NCBI GenBank assembly: GCA_023264995.1
Contig: JAHFUR010000024.1
Span: 1 to 61,566 of the forward strand
DNA length: 61,566 nt
From: Acidimicrobiia bacterium
GTDB lineage: Bacteria > Actinomycetota > Acidimicrobiia > Acidimicrobiales > AC-14
Reading direction: 5' to 3'
Position 1 is the first letter of the stretch. Each line of letters starts with the position of its first letter. Under the pieces are notes generated by a model that ran no database searches, was not told the origin of the DNA, and saw only the letters and a list, made by a program, of their open reading frames with translations. This document shows positions 41,409 through 50,399 of this stretch, piece after piece. The translations under genes were made by a program, and so were the position numbers.

Positions 41409-42446
41409 TCAGCTCCCCGGCGCCACCAGCCCCGGCGGCGCCGACCAGGAGTGCAGCGTCTGCATGTAGTTGGCCCGCTCGAACGCTGACGGGTCCTCGG
41501 CGTGGTCCTGGGTGGCGCACCCCCGGAGCTGGTCGACCGACGCATAGCCGTGGCGGACCATCCACAGGCGGAGGTCGGCCTCCACCGCGGCGAAGTGCGC
41601 CGGCCCTTCCCGCAGCGCCGCGGACGTCATCATGGCCACGTCGGCGCCCACCATCAGCGCCTTGACCACGTCGACCGCGGCCCGGATGCCGGAGGTGGCC
41701 GCCAGCGAGACGGCCGGGCCGAGCTGGGGCCGGAGGATGGCGGTCCAGCGCATCGGCAAGCGCAGCTCCCAGGGCTGGCTCAGGTCCAGCCGGACCACGA
41801 CGCCGAGGTTCTCCAGGTCGAGGTCGGGCTGATAGAAGCGGTTGAAAAGCACCAGACCGTCGGCCCCGGCGCGGACGACCTCCCGGGCCACGTTGGCAAA
41901 GGCCGAGTAGTAGGGGCTCAGCTTCACCGCGAGGGGCACGCTGATGGCGGCCCGGACGGCGGCGACCAGGTCGAGGTCGCGAGCCTCCATGGCGGCGCCG
42001 GTGAGGTCGGGGTCGGCGGCCACGTGGTACAGGTTCAGCTCGACCGCGTCGGCGCCGGCGTCCTGGAGTGCCTTGGCCCAGCGCACCCAGCCACCCCTGG
42101 TGGTGGCGTTCAGGCTGGCGATGACCGGCACCGAGGCCTGGGCCTTGATCCGTTCGAGGGCGCGGACGTAGCGCTCGCCGGCGCCGGCCAGCTCCGGTAC
42201 AGCGGGAAAATAGTCGAGGGCCTCGGCGAAGTGGCCCGACCCGGCTTCGAGGGCCTGGTTGAGCTGGAGCTCCTCGTGCAGGATCTCCTCCTCGAACAGC
42301 GACGGCAGGACGATGGCCGCGGCGCCGCCCTCCTCGACCATGCGGGCCGTCTCCGGGTCGCCGTTCAGGGGGGAGGCCGAGGCCACGAGCGGCGATCGCA
42401 GCGGGAGCCCGAGATAGGTGGTGCTGAGGTCCACGGCCGCGCCCAT
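41409..42446 (-). CDS. Dihydroorotate dehydrogenase-like flavoprotein
   Basis: 345 residues of FMN-binding TIM-barrel fold. STTYLGLPLRSPLVASASPL, VIASLNATT, AVELNLYHV, VKLSPYY and GADGLVLFNRFYQPDLD follow the class 1 DHOD pattern. Proteins of this branch are regularly encoded next to pyruvate:ferredoxin oxidoreductase and are not the pyrimidine enzyme of the cell. The ATG shares one base with the nifJ stop (TGATG). Likely electron acceptor or partner is ferredoxin (inference). Confidence 0.87.
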   Translation of the reverse strand: MGAAVDLSTTYLGLPLRSPLVASASPLNGDPETARMVEEGGAAAIVLPSLFEEEILHEELQLNQALEAGSGHFAEALDYFPAVPELAGAGERYVRALERIKAQASVPVIASLNATTRGGWVRWAKALQDAGADAVELNLYHVAADPDLTGAAMEARDLDLVAAVRAAISVPLAVKLSPYYSAFANVAREVVRAGADGLVLFNRFYQPDLDLENLGVVVRLDLSQPWELRLPMRWTAILRPQLGPAVSLAATSGIRAAVDVVKALMVGADVAMMTSAALREGPAHFAAVEADLRLWMVRHGYASVDQLRGCATQDHAEDPSAFERANYMQTLHSWSAPPGLVAPGS

Positions 42447-45400
42447 CACTCGGCCCCGCCGTCGTGGTCGGGCTGCACGTCGGGCGACGGGACGATCGGG
42501 GGCGAGAGGTGGGGAACCGTGCGCAGCACGCCGGCGAGCTGCTCGTAGTAGCGCCACCGTTCGTCGGCGTCGGCCTGGGCCAGCCCGGCCAGTTCGGCGG
42601 CCCGCTCGGGATGGGTGCGGGCAAGGACGGCGAAGCGGGTCTCGGTGGCCACGAAGTCGCGGACCGGGATCGAGGGCTTGTGCGAGTCGAGCTTGAACGG
42701 GCGGCCCTCGTCGATCTCGCTGGGCTGGTACCGGTACAGCGGCCAGTAGCCGCTCTTCACCGCGTCCTTCTGGTGGGTCATGGACTTGGACATGTCGATG
42801 CCATGGGCGATGCAGGTGCTGTAGGCGATCACCAGCGAGGGGCCCGGCCAGGCATCGGCTTCCAGCAGGGCCTTGGTGGTCTGCAGGTCGTTGGCACCCA
42901 TGGCCACCTGGGCGACGTACACGTTGCCGTAGGCCCGGGCGATGGCCCCGAGATCCTTCTTCCCCGTCGCCTTCCCCGCGGCGGCGAACTTCGCCACCGC
43001 GCCCCGGGGGGTCGACTTCGACGCCTGGCCGCCGGTGTTCGAGTACACCTCGGTGTCGAGCACGAGCACGTTGACGTTGCGGCCCGACGACAGCACGTGG
43101 TCGAGCCCCCCGAACCCGATGTCGTAGGCCCAGCCGTCGCCGCCAATGATCCACACGCCCTGGCGAACGAGCGTGCCGGCCAGGGCGAGGAGCGACCGGG
43201 CCTCGGGGCTGTCGGTGCCGGCCAGCACCTCGCGCAGGCGGGCCACCAGCCGGCGCTGCTCGACGACGCCGGCCTCGTCGGCGGTGGCGTCGAGCAGGCC
43301 GCGGACGACCTCGTCGCCGAGCACCGGGCCCAGGCCGACGAGCAACGCCCGGGCGTGCTCGCCGAGGGTGTCGAGCGCCAGGCGCATGCCGAGGCCGAAC
43401 TCGGCATTGTCCTCGAAGAGGGAGTTGTTCCAGGCCGGCCCCCGGCCGTCGCCGTTGACCGTCCAGGGCGTCGTCGGCAGGTTGGCGCCGTAGATCGACG
43501 AGCAGCCGGTGGCGTTGGCCACGATCATCCGGTCGCCGAAGAGCTGGCTGACCAGCTTGAGGTAGGGCGTCTCGCCGCAGCCCCCGCACGCGCCGGAGAA
43601 CTCGAAGAGGGGTTCGAGCACCTGCGAGCCCTTGACCGAGTCGTGGGCCAGCAGGCTGCGGTCGAGGGGGGCGATGGTCTGGAAGTAGTCCCAGCGCCGG
43701 CGCTCGAGGTCGCGGTGCTCGCCCACCGGCGCCATGTTGATGGCCTTGCGGCTGATGTCGGTCTTGCTCTTGGCCGGGCACACGTCGACGCACACGCCGC
43801 ACCCGGTGCAGTCGTCGGGCGCCACCTGGATGGTCAGCAGGTGGCCGGCCAGGTCCTTCGACCGGAAGCCTTTGCTCACAAAGTCGGCCGGCGCACCGGC
43901 GACGGCCTCCGGCGCGAAGACCTTCATCCGGATCGTCGAGTGCGGGCACACGATGGCGCACTTGCCGCAGTCGATGCAGATGTCGGGATCCCAAATGGGG
44001 ATCTCCTGGGCGATCGCCCGCTTCTCGTACTTCGCCGTCGCGGTGGGGAACGTACCGTCGACCGGGAAGGCGCTGACGGGCAGCAGATCGCCATCGCCGG
44101 CCATGAGCAGGTTCGTGACCCGCTGGACGAACTCGGGCGCGTCACCGGGGACGGCCGGGCCGACGCCAGGCCGGCCGGTGACCTCACCGAGGGGCACCTG
44201 GACCAGCCGTTCGAGGGAGCGGTCGATGGCCGCGAAGTTCCGGTCGACGATGGCCTGGCCTCGGCGGGCGTAGGTCTTCTCGACGAACGCCTTGATGTGG
44301 GCGACCGCCTCGTCAGCCGGCAACACCCCCGACAGCTTGAAGAAGCACGGCTGCATCACGGTGTTGATCCGGTTGCCCATCCCGGCCTCGCCGGCCACGG
44401 CGAAGGCATCGATGACCCACAGGTCGATGTGCTTGTCGACGAGCTGCTGCTGGACCTCGCGGGGCAGATGGTCCCAGACCCGTTCCGGGGCATACGGGGA
44501 GTTCAGCAGGAACGTCGCCCCCGGCTTGGCCACGTCGAGCACCCGCATCTTCTCCAGCAACCCGAACTGGTGGCAGGCGACGAAGTCGGCGTCGCCCACG
44601 AGGTACGTCGACCGGATGGGCTCGGGCCCGAAGCGCAGGTGCGACACCGTGACCGACCCCGACTTCTTCGAGTCGTAGACGAAGTAGCCCTGAGCCCACA
44701 GGTCGGTGTTCTCGCCGATGATCTTCACCGAGGCCTTGTTGGCGCCCACGGTGCCGTCGGAGCCGAGCCCGTAGAACACGGCCTGCACCTCGCCGGCGGG
44801 GCGCCGGTGGCCGAACGCGGCGTCGACCGGGAGGCTGAGCCGGGTGACGTCGTCGTAGATGCCGACGGTGAAATGGCGGCGGGGCCGGTCGGAGGCGAGG
44901 TCGTCCAGCACGGCCTTCACCATCGCCGGCGTGAACTCCTTCGACGACAGGCCGTACCGCCCGCCCGTGACCCGAGGCATCGTGGCGAACGGCGGGGCAT
45001 CGACGTCCATGGCCTCGGTGAGCGCGGCCACCACGTCGAGGTAGAGCGGCTCGCCGACGGCGCCGGGCTCCTTGGTGCGGTCGAGCACGGCGATCGCCCG
45101 CACCGTCGGCGGCAGGGCGGCGACGAGCTCGTCGACCGGGAAGGGGTTGAACAGCCGGACCCGGAGCATCCCGACCGGCTCGCCCGCGGCGACGAGGGCG
45201 TCGACCGCCTCCTCGGCCGCACCGGCTCCCGAGCCCATGAGCACGACCACCCGGTCGGCATCGGGCGCGCCGTGGTAGTCGACCAGGCCGTACCGGCGGC
45301 CGGTCCGCGCCGCCAGCTCGTCCATGACCCCCCGGACGATGCCGGGCAGGGCCAGGTAGTAGGGGTTGGCCGCCTCCCGGCCCTGGAAGAACACGTCGGG

Positions 45401-46069
45401 GTTCTGGGCCGTGCCCCGCACGACCGGGGCGTCGGGCGACATGGCCCGGCCGCGATGGGCGATCACGTCCGGCTCGCGCACCAGTGCCCGCAGGTCGTCG
45501 GCGTCGAGCAGGGCGATCTTGTCGACCTCGTGCGACGTGCGGAAGCCGTCGAAGAAGTGCAGGAACGGCACCCGCGACCGAAGGGTGGCGGCGTGGGCCA
45601 CGAGCGCGAAGTCGTGGGCCTCCTGGACCGAGCCGGCGGCGAGCATGGCCCAGCCCGTGGTGCGGGCGTGCATGACGTCGCTGTGGTCGCCGAAGATCGA
45701 GAGGGCGTGGGTGGCGATGGTGCGGGCCGCCACGTGGACCACCGCCGGCGTCAGCTCGCCCGCGATCTTGAACATGTTCGGGACCATGAGCAGCAGGCCC
45801 TGCGATGCGGTGAAGGTCGTCGCCAGCGCGCCGAGCTGCAACGCCCCGTGCAGCGCGCCGGCGGCGCCGGCCTCGGACTGCATCTCGATCACATCGGGCA
45901 CGGCGCCCCAGAGGTTGGGCCGGTCCGCCGCCGACCAGTCGTCACAGTGCTCCGCCATGGGCGAGGCCGGGGTGATCGGGTAGATGGCGATGACCTCGCT
46001 CAAGGCGTACGCCACCCGAGCCGCCGCCTCGTTGCCGTCCATGCACTCCCACTGCCGGTCCATCGCCAT
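42446..46069 (-). CDS. nifJ: Pyruvate:ferredoxin (flavodoxin) oxidoreductase
   Basis: 1,207 residues, full length for the single-chain enzyme. It oxidises pyruvate to acetyl-CoA and CO2, reducing ferredoxin. The N-terminus reads EVIAIYPITPASPMAEHCDDW (pyruvate/TPP domain I). Two ferredoxin-type 4Fe-4S sites lie near residues 700 (CIDCGKCAIVCP) and 760 (CTGCGVCVDVCP). The TPP domain begins near 830 with CGGCGETPYLKL and GDGWAYDIGFGGLDH. GGAGGA precedes the ATG. Overlaps the DHOD-like gene. The enzyme is oxygen-sensitive in most organisms. Confidence 0.96.
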   Translation of the reverse strand: MAMDRQWECMDGNEAAARVAYALSEVIAIYPITPASPMAEHCDDWSAADRPNLWGAVPDVIEMQSEAGAAGALHGALQLGALATTFTASQGLLLMVPNMFKIAGELTPAVVHVAARTIATHALSIFGDHSDVMHARTTGWAMLAAGSVQEAHDFALVAHAATLRSRVPFLHFFDGFRTSHEVDKIALLDADDLRALVREPDVIAHRGRAMSPDAPVVRGTAQNPDVFFQGREAANPYYLALPGIVRGVMDELAARTGRRYGLVDYHGAPDADRVVVLMGSGAGAAEEAVDALVAAGEPVGMLRVRLFNPFPVDELVAALPPTVRAIAVLDRTKEPGAVGEPLYLDVVAALTEAMDVDAPPFATMPRVTGGRYGLSSKEFTPAMVKAVLDDLASDRPRRHFTVGIYDDVTRLSLPVDAAFGHRRPAGEVQAVFYGLGSDGTVGANKASVKIIGENTDLWAQGYFVYDSKKSGSVTVSHLRFGPEPIRSTYLVGDADFVACHQFGLLEKMRVLDVAKPGATFLLNSPYAPERVWDHLPREVQQQLVDKHIDLWVIDAFAVAGEAGMGNRINTVMQPCFFKLSGVLPADEAVAHIKAFVEKTYARRGQAIVDRNFAAIDRSLERLVQVPLGEVTGRPGVGPAVPGDAPEFVQRVTNLLMAGDGDLLPVSAFPVDGTFPTATAKYEKRAIAQEIPIWDPDICIDCGKCAIVCPHSTIRMKVFAPEAVAGAPADFVSKGFRSKDLAGHLLTIQVAPDDCTGCGVCVDVCPAKSKTDISRKAINMAPVGEHRDLERRRWDYFQTIAPLDRSLLAHDSVKGSQVLEPLFEFSGACGGCGETPYLKLVSQLFGDRMIVANATGCSSIYGANLPTTPWTVNGDGRGPAWNNSLFEDNAEFGLGMRLALDTLGEHARALLVGLGPVLGDEVVRGLLDATADEAGVVEQRRLVARLREVLAGTDSPEARSLLALAGTLVRQGVWIIGGDGWAYDIGFGGLDHVLSSGRNVNVLVLDTEVYSNTGGQASKSTPRGAVAKFAAAGKATGKKDLGAIARAYGNVYVAQVAMGANDLQTTKALLEADAWPGPSLVIAYSTCIAHGIDMSKSMTHQKDAVKSGYWPLYRYQPSEIDEGRPFKLDSHKPSIPVRDFVATETRFAVLARTHPERAAELAGLAQADADERWRYYEQLAGVLRTVPHLSPPIVPSPDVQPDHDGGAE

Positions 46070-46117
46070 GGTCCTCCGCTGTCGGTGTCCTCCGCCAAGC
46101 CCAGGCCCTGGCCGAGC

Positions 46118-46555
46118 CTAGGAGGAACGGTCCTCGGACCGTCGACCGTCAAGCGCGGCGCGGCGCAGGACGTCGATCTGCCCGGTCACCGACGCCGCCG
46201 CCGGCAGCACCTCGAGCCCTTCGGGATCGAACCCCGGCGGGACGGTCCGAAGGACCACTGGCGCCGCGCCGCGAAGCTGGCGGGTGGCCTCCAGCACGTC
46301 GGCACCCGAGGCGACCAGGTCGAACAGGACGACGTCAGCCCCGGCCGCCAGGGCGCACGACTCGCCCCGGACGGCCGGGCACTCGGTGGGGTGATCGACC
46401 GGCCCGTGGCACAGGGCCACGTCGATCCCGGCGTTCGCGAACGCGCCGAAGTCCGACACGGCCAGCACCGGGTCGGCGCTCTCGATCAGCACCCGAAGCC
46501 TCGTCCCGCGGGCAGCGCCCCGTCCGGCCCAGCTCGTCGTCTGCCTCTGCCTCAC
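46118..46555 (-). CDS. Hypothetical protein, receiver-like fold
   Basis: 145 residues from GTG with GGAGGA upstream. Alternating strands and helices (LRVLIESADP, IDVALCHGPV, DVVLFDLVASG, PVVLRTVPPG) resemble a response-regulator-like Rossmann fold, and DVVLFD sits where the phospho-Asp strand would be, but no kinase is nearby. HPTECPA contributes a conserved-looking cysteine. It lies 48 bp downstream-facing into the nifJ start region. Function unknown. Confidence 0.6.
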   Translation of the reverse strand: MRQRQTTSWAGRGAARGTRLRVLIESADPVLAVSDFGAFANAGIDVALCHGPVDHPTECPAVRGESCALAAGADVVLFDLVASGADVLEATRQLRGAAPVVLRTVPPGFDPEGLEVLPAAASVTGQIDVLRRAALDGRRSEDRSS

Positions 46556-46655
46556 GGGGATCCTCCTCAGAACCGTTGGGTCGATTCTGCGCGCCCGCCC
46601 CCCGGGGCGACCAGGGCCGAACGGCCCGCCGTCCGGCCCCCCGTCCGGCCCGGTG

Positions 46656-47207
46656 CTACGGGCGCCGGCCGATGAACGCCAGCAGCCGCGTCTGCTCGTC
46701 GGCGTCAGCGGGCACCGCCACCTTCGGGCCGTAGTGGCCGCTCTGGCGCAGGGCGTCGTCCATCGGCTCGATCCCGGCGAGCATGCGGTGGACCTCGTCG
46801 GGGTCGAGGCGCTCGTCGAGGCCGGCGGCGCGGGCCAGATCCCAGGTGTGGAGGAACACGTCGCTGGTCACGAACATGTCGACGGCCTGCTCGACGACGT
46901 ACCGCGCACCGTGCAGGTCGAGCGCCGACGACGCGGTGCTGGCGTCGTCGAGCACGGCTTGGAGGCCGGAACGGAGCGCTCCCCAGGCGCCGGCCGGGTC
47001 GTCGGCGACGGCGGGACCGCCCGGGACGTCGATGCCGGCGTAGGTCCGCAGGAACGCCGGCACCCACTCGACCAGGTGGCCGACGACGTCACGAGCCACC
47101 CACCCCTCGCAGGGCGCCAGGCTCTCCCAGGCGCTGGCGGGCACCGCGTCGACCCGGCGACCGAACTCCCCCGCGACCCTGGCGAACCGTGCCCCGTACC
47201 CGCTCAT
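46656..47207 (-). CDS. Maleylpyruvate isomerase/DinB-fold (TIGR03086-type) protein
   Basis: 183 residues from ATG 47207. The motif CEGWVARDVVGHLVEW gives the first histidine of the DinB-like metal site; TSDVFLHTWDLARAAGLDERL gives another. The family uses mycothiol or related thiols in actinobacteria. The ATG overlaps the TauE/SafE stop (ATGA), so it is the second gene of that pair. Substrate unknown. Confidence 0.85.
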   Translation of the reverse strand: MSGYGARFARVAGEFGRRVDAVPASAWESLAPCEGWVARDVVGHLVEWVPAFLRTYAGIDVPGGPAVADDPAGAWGALRSGLQAVLDDASTASSALDLHGARYVVEQAVDMFVTSDVFLHTWDLARAAGLDERLDPDEVHRMLAGIEPMDDALRQSGHYGPKVAVPADADEQTRLLAFIGRRP

Positions 47208-47959
47208 CCCACGAGCAACCGTACGGCGACGGCGGTCCCGACGACAACGATCCCGGCCCGCAACCACGCCGGCGGGATGCGCCGGCCGATGGAGGCCCCG
47301 ACCTGGCCGCCGGCGATGGCGCCGGCCGCCAGCAGGCCGGCCACGGCCCAGTCGACGTCGGCGAACACGATGAACAGGATGGCCGCGACGCCGTTGACCA
47401 GCCCGGCCAGCACGTTCTTGGCCGCGTTGAGGCGCTGCAGTGAATCGTCGAGGAAGATGCCCAGCAGGGCGATGAGCATCACGCCCTGGGCGGCCCCGAA
47501 GTACCCGCCGTAGACCCCCGTGGCGTACACGCCGACGAACAGCAGCGGCCCGCCGTGCGCCGGCACCGCTCCGTCACGGGCGACCCGCCGGCGAGCCAGG
47601 CGGGGCTGGGCGGCCACCAGCCCGCACGCCACCAGGATGAGGGCGGGTACCACGGCGCGGAAGACCGTTGCCGGCAGGGCCAGCAGCAGCACGCCACCCG
47701 TCAGGCCGCCGGCGGCGGAGGCGGCGCCGAGCATGCGCAGCCGCCTCCGCTGGCCGGCCAGCTCCCGTCGGTAGCCGATGGCCCCGCTGACCGACCCGGT
47801 GACCAGGCCGACGGTGTTCGACACGTTGGCCACGACCGGCGGGTAGCCCAGGGCGAGGAGGGTCGGGAAGGTGATCAGCGACCCCGACCCGACGATGGTG
47901 TTCAGCGTGCCGGCGGCCAACCCGGCGGCGAGAATGGCGAGGGCGGCGAGGGGGGACAC
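47204..47959 (-). CDS. TauE/SafE family anion exporter
   Basis: 251 residues from GTG 47959, eight membrane helices. AAGLAAGTLNTIVGSGSLITFP and GVYATGVYGGYFGAAQGVMLI are the two half-repeat signatures of TauE/SafE permeases, which move sulfite, sulfoacetate or other organic anions. The start is uncertain by up to 12 residues. Operon with the DinB-fold gene. Confidence 0.88.
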   Translation of the reverse strand: MSPLAALAILAAGLAAGTLNTIVGSGSLITFPTLLALGYPPVVANVSNTVGLVTGSVSGAIGYRRELAGQRRRLRMLGAASAAGGLTGGVLLLALPATVFRAVVPALILVACGLVAAQPRLARRRVARDGAVPAHGGPLLFVGVYATGVYGGYFGAAQGVMLIALLGIFLDDSLQRLNAAKNVLAGLVNGVAAILFIVFADVDWAVAGLLAAGAIAGGQVGASIGRRIPPAWLRAGIVVVGTAVAVRLLVG

Positions 47960-48019
47960 GTCGGGCCAGAGATCGTACCCGGCGGGAATAAACACAGTTC
48001 GGGCTTGGTCTAACCGACC

Positions 48020-48715
48020 ATGCCGACCGCCATCATCACCGGAGCGTCGCGCGGCCTCGGCCTCGCCTTCGCTCGCGCCCTCGCCGGACGAGGTTGGAGC
48101 CTGGTCCTCGACGCCCGGGGGGCCGACGCCCTGCAGGCCGTAGCCAGCGAGCTGGCGGCCACCACCGGCGTCGTGGCCGTGCCCGGCGACGTCTCCGACG
48201 ACCGCCACCTCCTCGCCCTGGTCGACGCGGCGCGGCGCCTGGGCGGGATCGACATGCTGGTCAACAACGCCAGCCTGCTCGGGCCCAGCCCCCAGCCCCG
48301 CCTGGCCGACTACCCCCTCGACGTCTTCGAGGCGGTGTACGCGGTCAACGTGACCGCCCCGTTGGCTCTCATCCAGCTCGCCCTCCCCCTGCTCGGCGAA
48401 GCGCCTCGGGGCCGGATCCTCAACGTGACGTCCGACGCCGGCGTGGAGGGGTACGAGGGATGGGGCGGGTACGGGTCGTCGAAGGCGGCGCTGGAGCAGC
48501 TCTCCCGGGTGCTGGCCGCCGAGCATCCCGACCTGCGGGTGTGGTGGGTGGACCCGGGGGACATGAACACCCAGATGCACCAGGAGGCCTTCCCCGGCGA
48601 GGACATCACCGACCGGCCCCCTCCCGAGGAGAGCGTGCCCGGGCTGCTCAGGCTCCTCGACGACGACGCACCGAGCGGCCGCTACCAGGCCCGGCCCGCC
48701 GTTCCCGAGCCGTGA
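48020..48715 (+). CDS. Short-chain dehydrogenase/reductase
   Basis: 231 residues. Cofactor motif TGASRGLGLAFARAL (TGxxxGxG) at about 7-21, NNAS at about 85-88, the catalytic Ser in NVTSDAG and YGSSK with Tyr and Lys spaced correctly. VLDARGADAL suggests NADP(H) or NAD(H) use without a clear choice. Stop overlaps the queA-like gene as GTGA. Substrate unknown. Confidence 0.9.
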   Translation: MPTAIITGASRGLGLAFARALAGRGWSLVLDARGADALQAVASELAATTGVVAVPGDVSDDRHLLALVDAARRLGGIDMLVNNASLLGPSPQPRLADYPLDVFEAVYAVNVTAPLALIQLALPLLGEAPRGRILNVTSDAGVEGYEGWGGYGSSKAALEQLSRVLAAEHPDLRVWWVDPGDMNTQMHQEAFPGEDITDRPPPEESVPGLLRLLDDDAPSGRYQARPAVPEP

Positions 48716-49764
48716 CCGCCACGCTCACCACCCGCCCGCCGATCGTCTTCGACCTCCCCCGGGAGCTCGAAGCGCACGAGCCGCCGGAGGCCCGGGGCCT
48801 GGCTCGTGACGACGTCCGGCTCCTGGTGTCCCGGCCCGACGAGGCGCCGGTGCACGCCGGCTTCCGCGACCTCCCCGACATCCTTCAGCCCGGCGACCTG
48901 CTGGTCATCAACACTTCGGCCACCTTGCCGGCCTCGCTCGACGCGGTCCGCCCCGGCGGTGACGTCGTCGAGCTCCACCTGTCGACGCCCCTCCCGGCCG
49001 GCCTCTGGGTCGTCGAGCTGCGCCAACCGGCCCAGCCCGGCACCCTGCCCTTCCGGGCCGACGTCACGGGCGAGACGCTGGCCGTGCCCGGCGGCGGGCG
49101 GGTCGAGCTGCTGGCCCGCTACCCCCGCTCCGGGCGCCTCTGGGTGGCGGTCCTGCACCTCCCGTCCCCGCTGCTGGTCTACCTGGCCGAGCACGGGCGC
49201 CCGATCCGCTACGGCCACGTCGACCACGACTGGCCCCTGGACGCCTACCAGACCGTCTACGCCAACGAGCCCGGCAGCGCGGAGATGCCCAGCGCCGGCC
49301 GGGCGTTCACCACCGACCTGATCACCGCCCTCGTGGCCCGCGGCGTGGGCGTGACGCCCATCGTGCTCCACGCCGGCGTCGGGTCGCTCGAGACCGGCGA
49401 GCTGCCGGCGCCTGAGCCGTTCCGGGTCCCAGCCCCGACCGCCGAGCGGGTGAACGCCACCCGGGCCAACGGGGGCCGGGTCATTGCCGTCGGCACGACG
49501 GTGGTCCGGGCCCTGGAGACCGTGGGCGACGCCGGCGGCGTGGCCCACCCCGGTGAAGGGTGGACTGAGGTCATCATCACCGCCGAGCGGGGGATCCGGG
49601 TGGTCGACGGCCTGCTCACCGGCTGGCACGAGCCGGCCGCGTCCCACCTCCTCATGCTGGAGGCGGTGGCCGGGCGGCAGATGCTCGACGACGCCTACCG
49701 GGCCGCCCTCGCCGGCGGCTACCTGTGGCACGAGTTCGGCGACCTCCACCTCCTCCTGCCGTGA
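48712..49764 (+). CDS. QueA-like S-adenosylmethionine:tRNA ribosyltransferase-isomerase
   Basis: 350 residues. FDLPRELEAHEPPEARG, VINTSATLPASL, GRPIRYGHVDHDWPLDAYQTVYANEPGSAEMPSAGRAFT and HAGVGSLETGE match QueA, which makes epoxyqueuosine. Actinobacterial copies of this branch occur in genomes lacking other queuosine genes, so a changed role is possible. GTG start; overlaps both neighbours by four bases. Confidence 0.87.
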   Translation: MTATLTTRPPIVFDLPRELEAHEPPEARGLARDDVRLLVSRPDEAPVHAGFRDLPDILQPGDLLVINTSATLPASLDAVRPGGDVVELHLSTPLPAGLWVVELRQPAQPGTLPFRADVTGETLAVPGGGRVELLARYPRSGRLWVAVLHLPSPLLVYLAEHGRPIRYGHVDHDWPLDAYQTVYANEPGSAEMPSAGRAFTTDLITALVARGVGVTPIVLHAGVGSLETGELPAPEPFRVPAPTAERVNATRANGGRVIAVGTTVVRALETVGDAGGVAHPGEGWTEVIITAERGIRVVDGLLTGWHEPAASHLLMLEAVAGRQMLDDAYRAALAGGYLWHEFGDLHLLLP

Positions 49765-50399
49765 ACGGCACCAGGATCTCCGCCCGGGCCACCGAGCTCG
49801 TCACCACCCTCAAGCACGCCGGCGAGGCCAGCGCCGACGACCTGGCTGCCAGCCTCGGGGTCACGGTCAGCGCGGTGCGCCAGCAGCTCGACGGCCTGGC
49901 CGCCGACGGGCTGGTGGCGTGGCGGCCCTTGGCCCGGGGCCGGGGCCGCCCGACCCACGTCTACCGCCTCACCCGAGCCGCCGAGCCCCTCTTCCCCAAG
50001 GCCTACGGCGGCCTCACCACCGAGCTGCTCGGGTACGTCGCCGACACTGACCCGTCGCTCCTCGACGACGTCTTCGACCGCCGGCGGCAACGCCGCCTGG
50101 ACGCGGCCCGGGCCCGGCTGGCCGCGGCCGGGGCCGACCTGGCCGCCCGCGTCGCCGAGCTGGCCCACATCCTCGACGAGGACGGGTACCTGGCCGCGTG
50201 GGAGGCCCGCCCCGACGGGTCCTTCCGCGTGGTCGAGCACAACTGCGCCGTCCTCGACGTGGCCGAGCGCTACGGGCAGGCCTGCACCAGCGAGATGGCC
50301 TTCCTGCGCCAGGCCCTCCCCGACGCCCGGATCGAGCGGGTCAGCCACATGATCGCCGGCGCCCACTCCTGCGCCTACGAGATCACACCCACCGACTGA
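49761..50399 (+). CDS. SufR-like winged-helix regulator with Cys cluster motif
   Basis: 212 residues. N-terminal winged helix (LVTTLKHAGEASADDLAASL, GVTVSAVRQQLDGL) and a C-terminal region with EHNCAVLDVAERYGQACTSE and a third Cys in GAHSCAYEI, the three-cysteine layout by which SufR-type repressors hold a 4Fe-4S cluster. It may sense iron-sulfur or redox state. Encoded in an operon with SDR and QueA-like genes rather than sufBCD. Its last 25 bp overlap mtnA. Confidence 0.85.
   Translation: MNGTRISARATELVTTLKHAGEASADDLAASLGVTVSAVRQQLDGLAADGLVAWRPLARGRGRPTHVYRLTRAAEPLFPKAYGGLTTELLGYVADTDPSLLDDVFDRRRQRRLDAARARLAAAGADLAARVAELAHILDEDGYLAAWEARPDGSFRVVEHNCAVLDVAERYGQACTSEMAFLRQALPDARIERVSHMIAGAHSCAYEITPTD

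Noticed and set aside
42464-46675. 1,403-codon open frame on the plus strand
   Set aside because: It is antisense to pyruvate:ferredoxin oxidoreductase, rich in G, R, V and H as expected from high-GC shadow frames, and matches no family.
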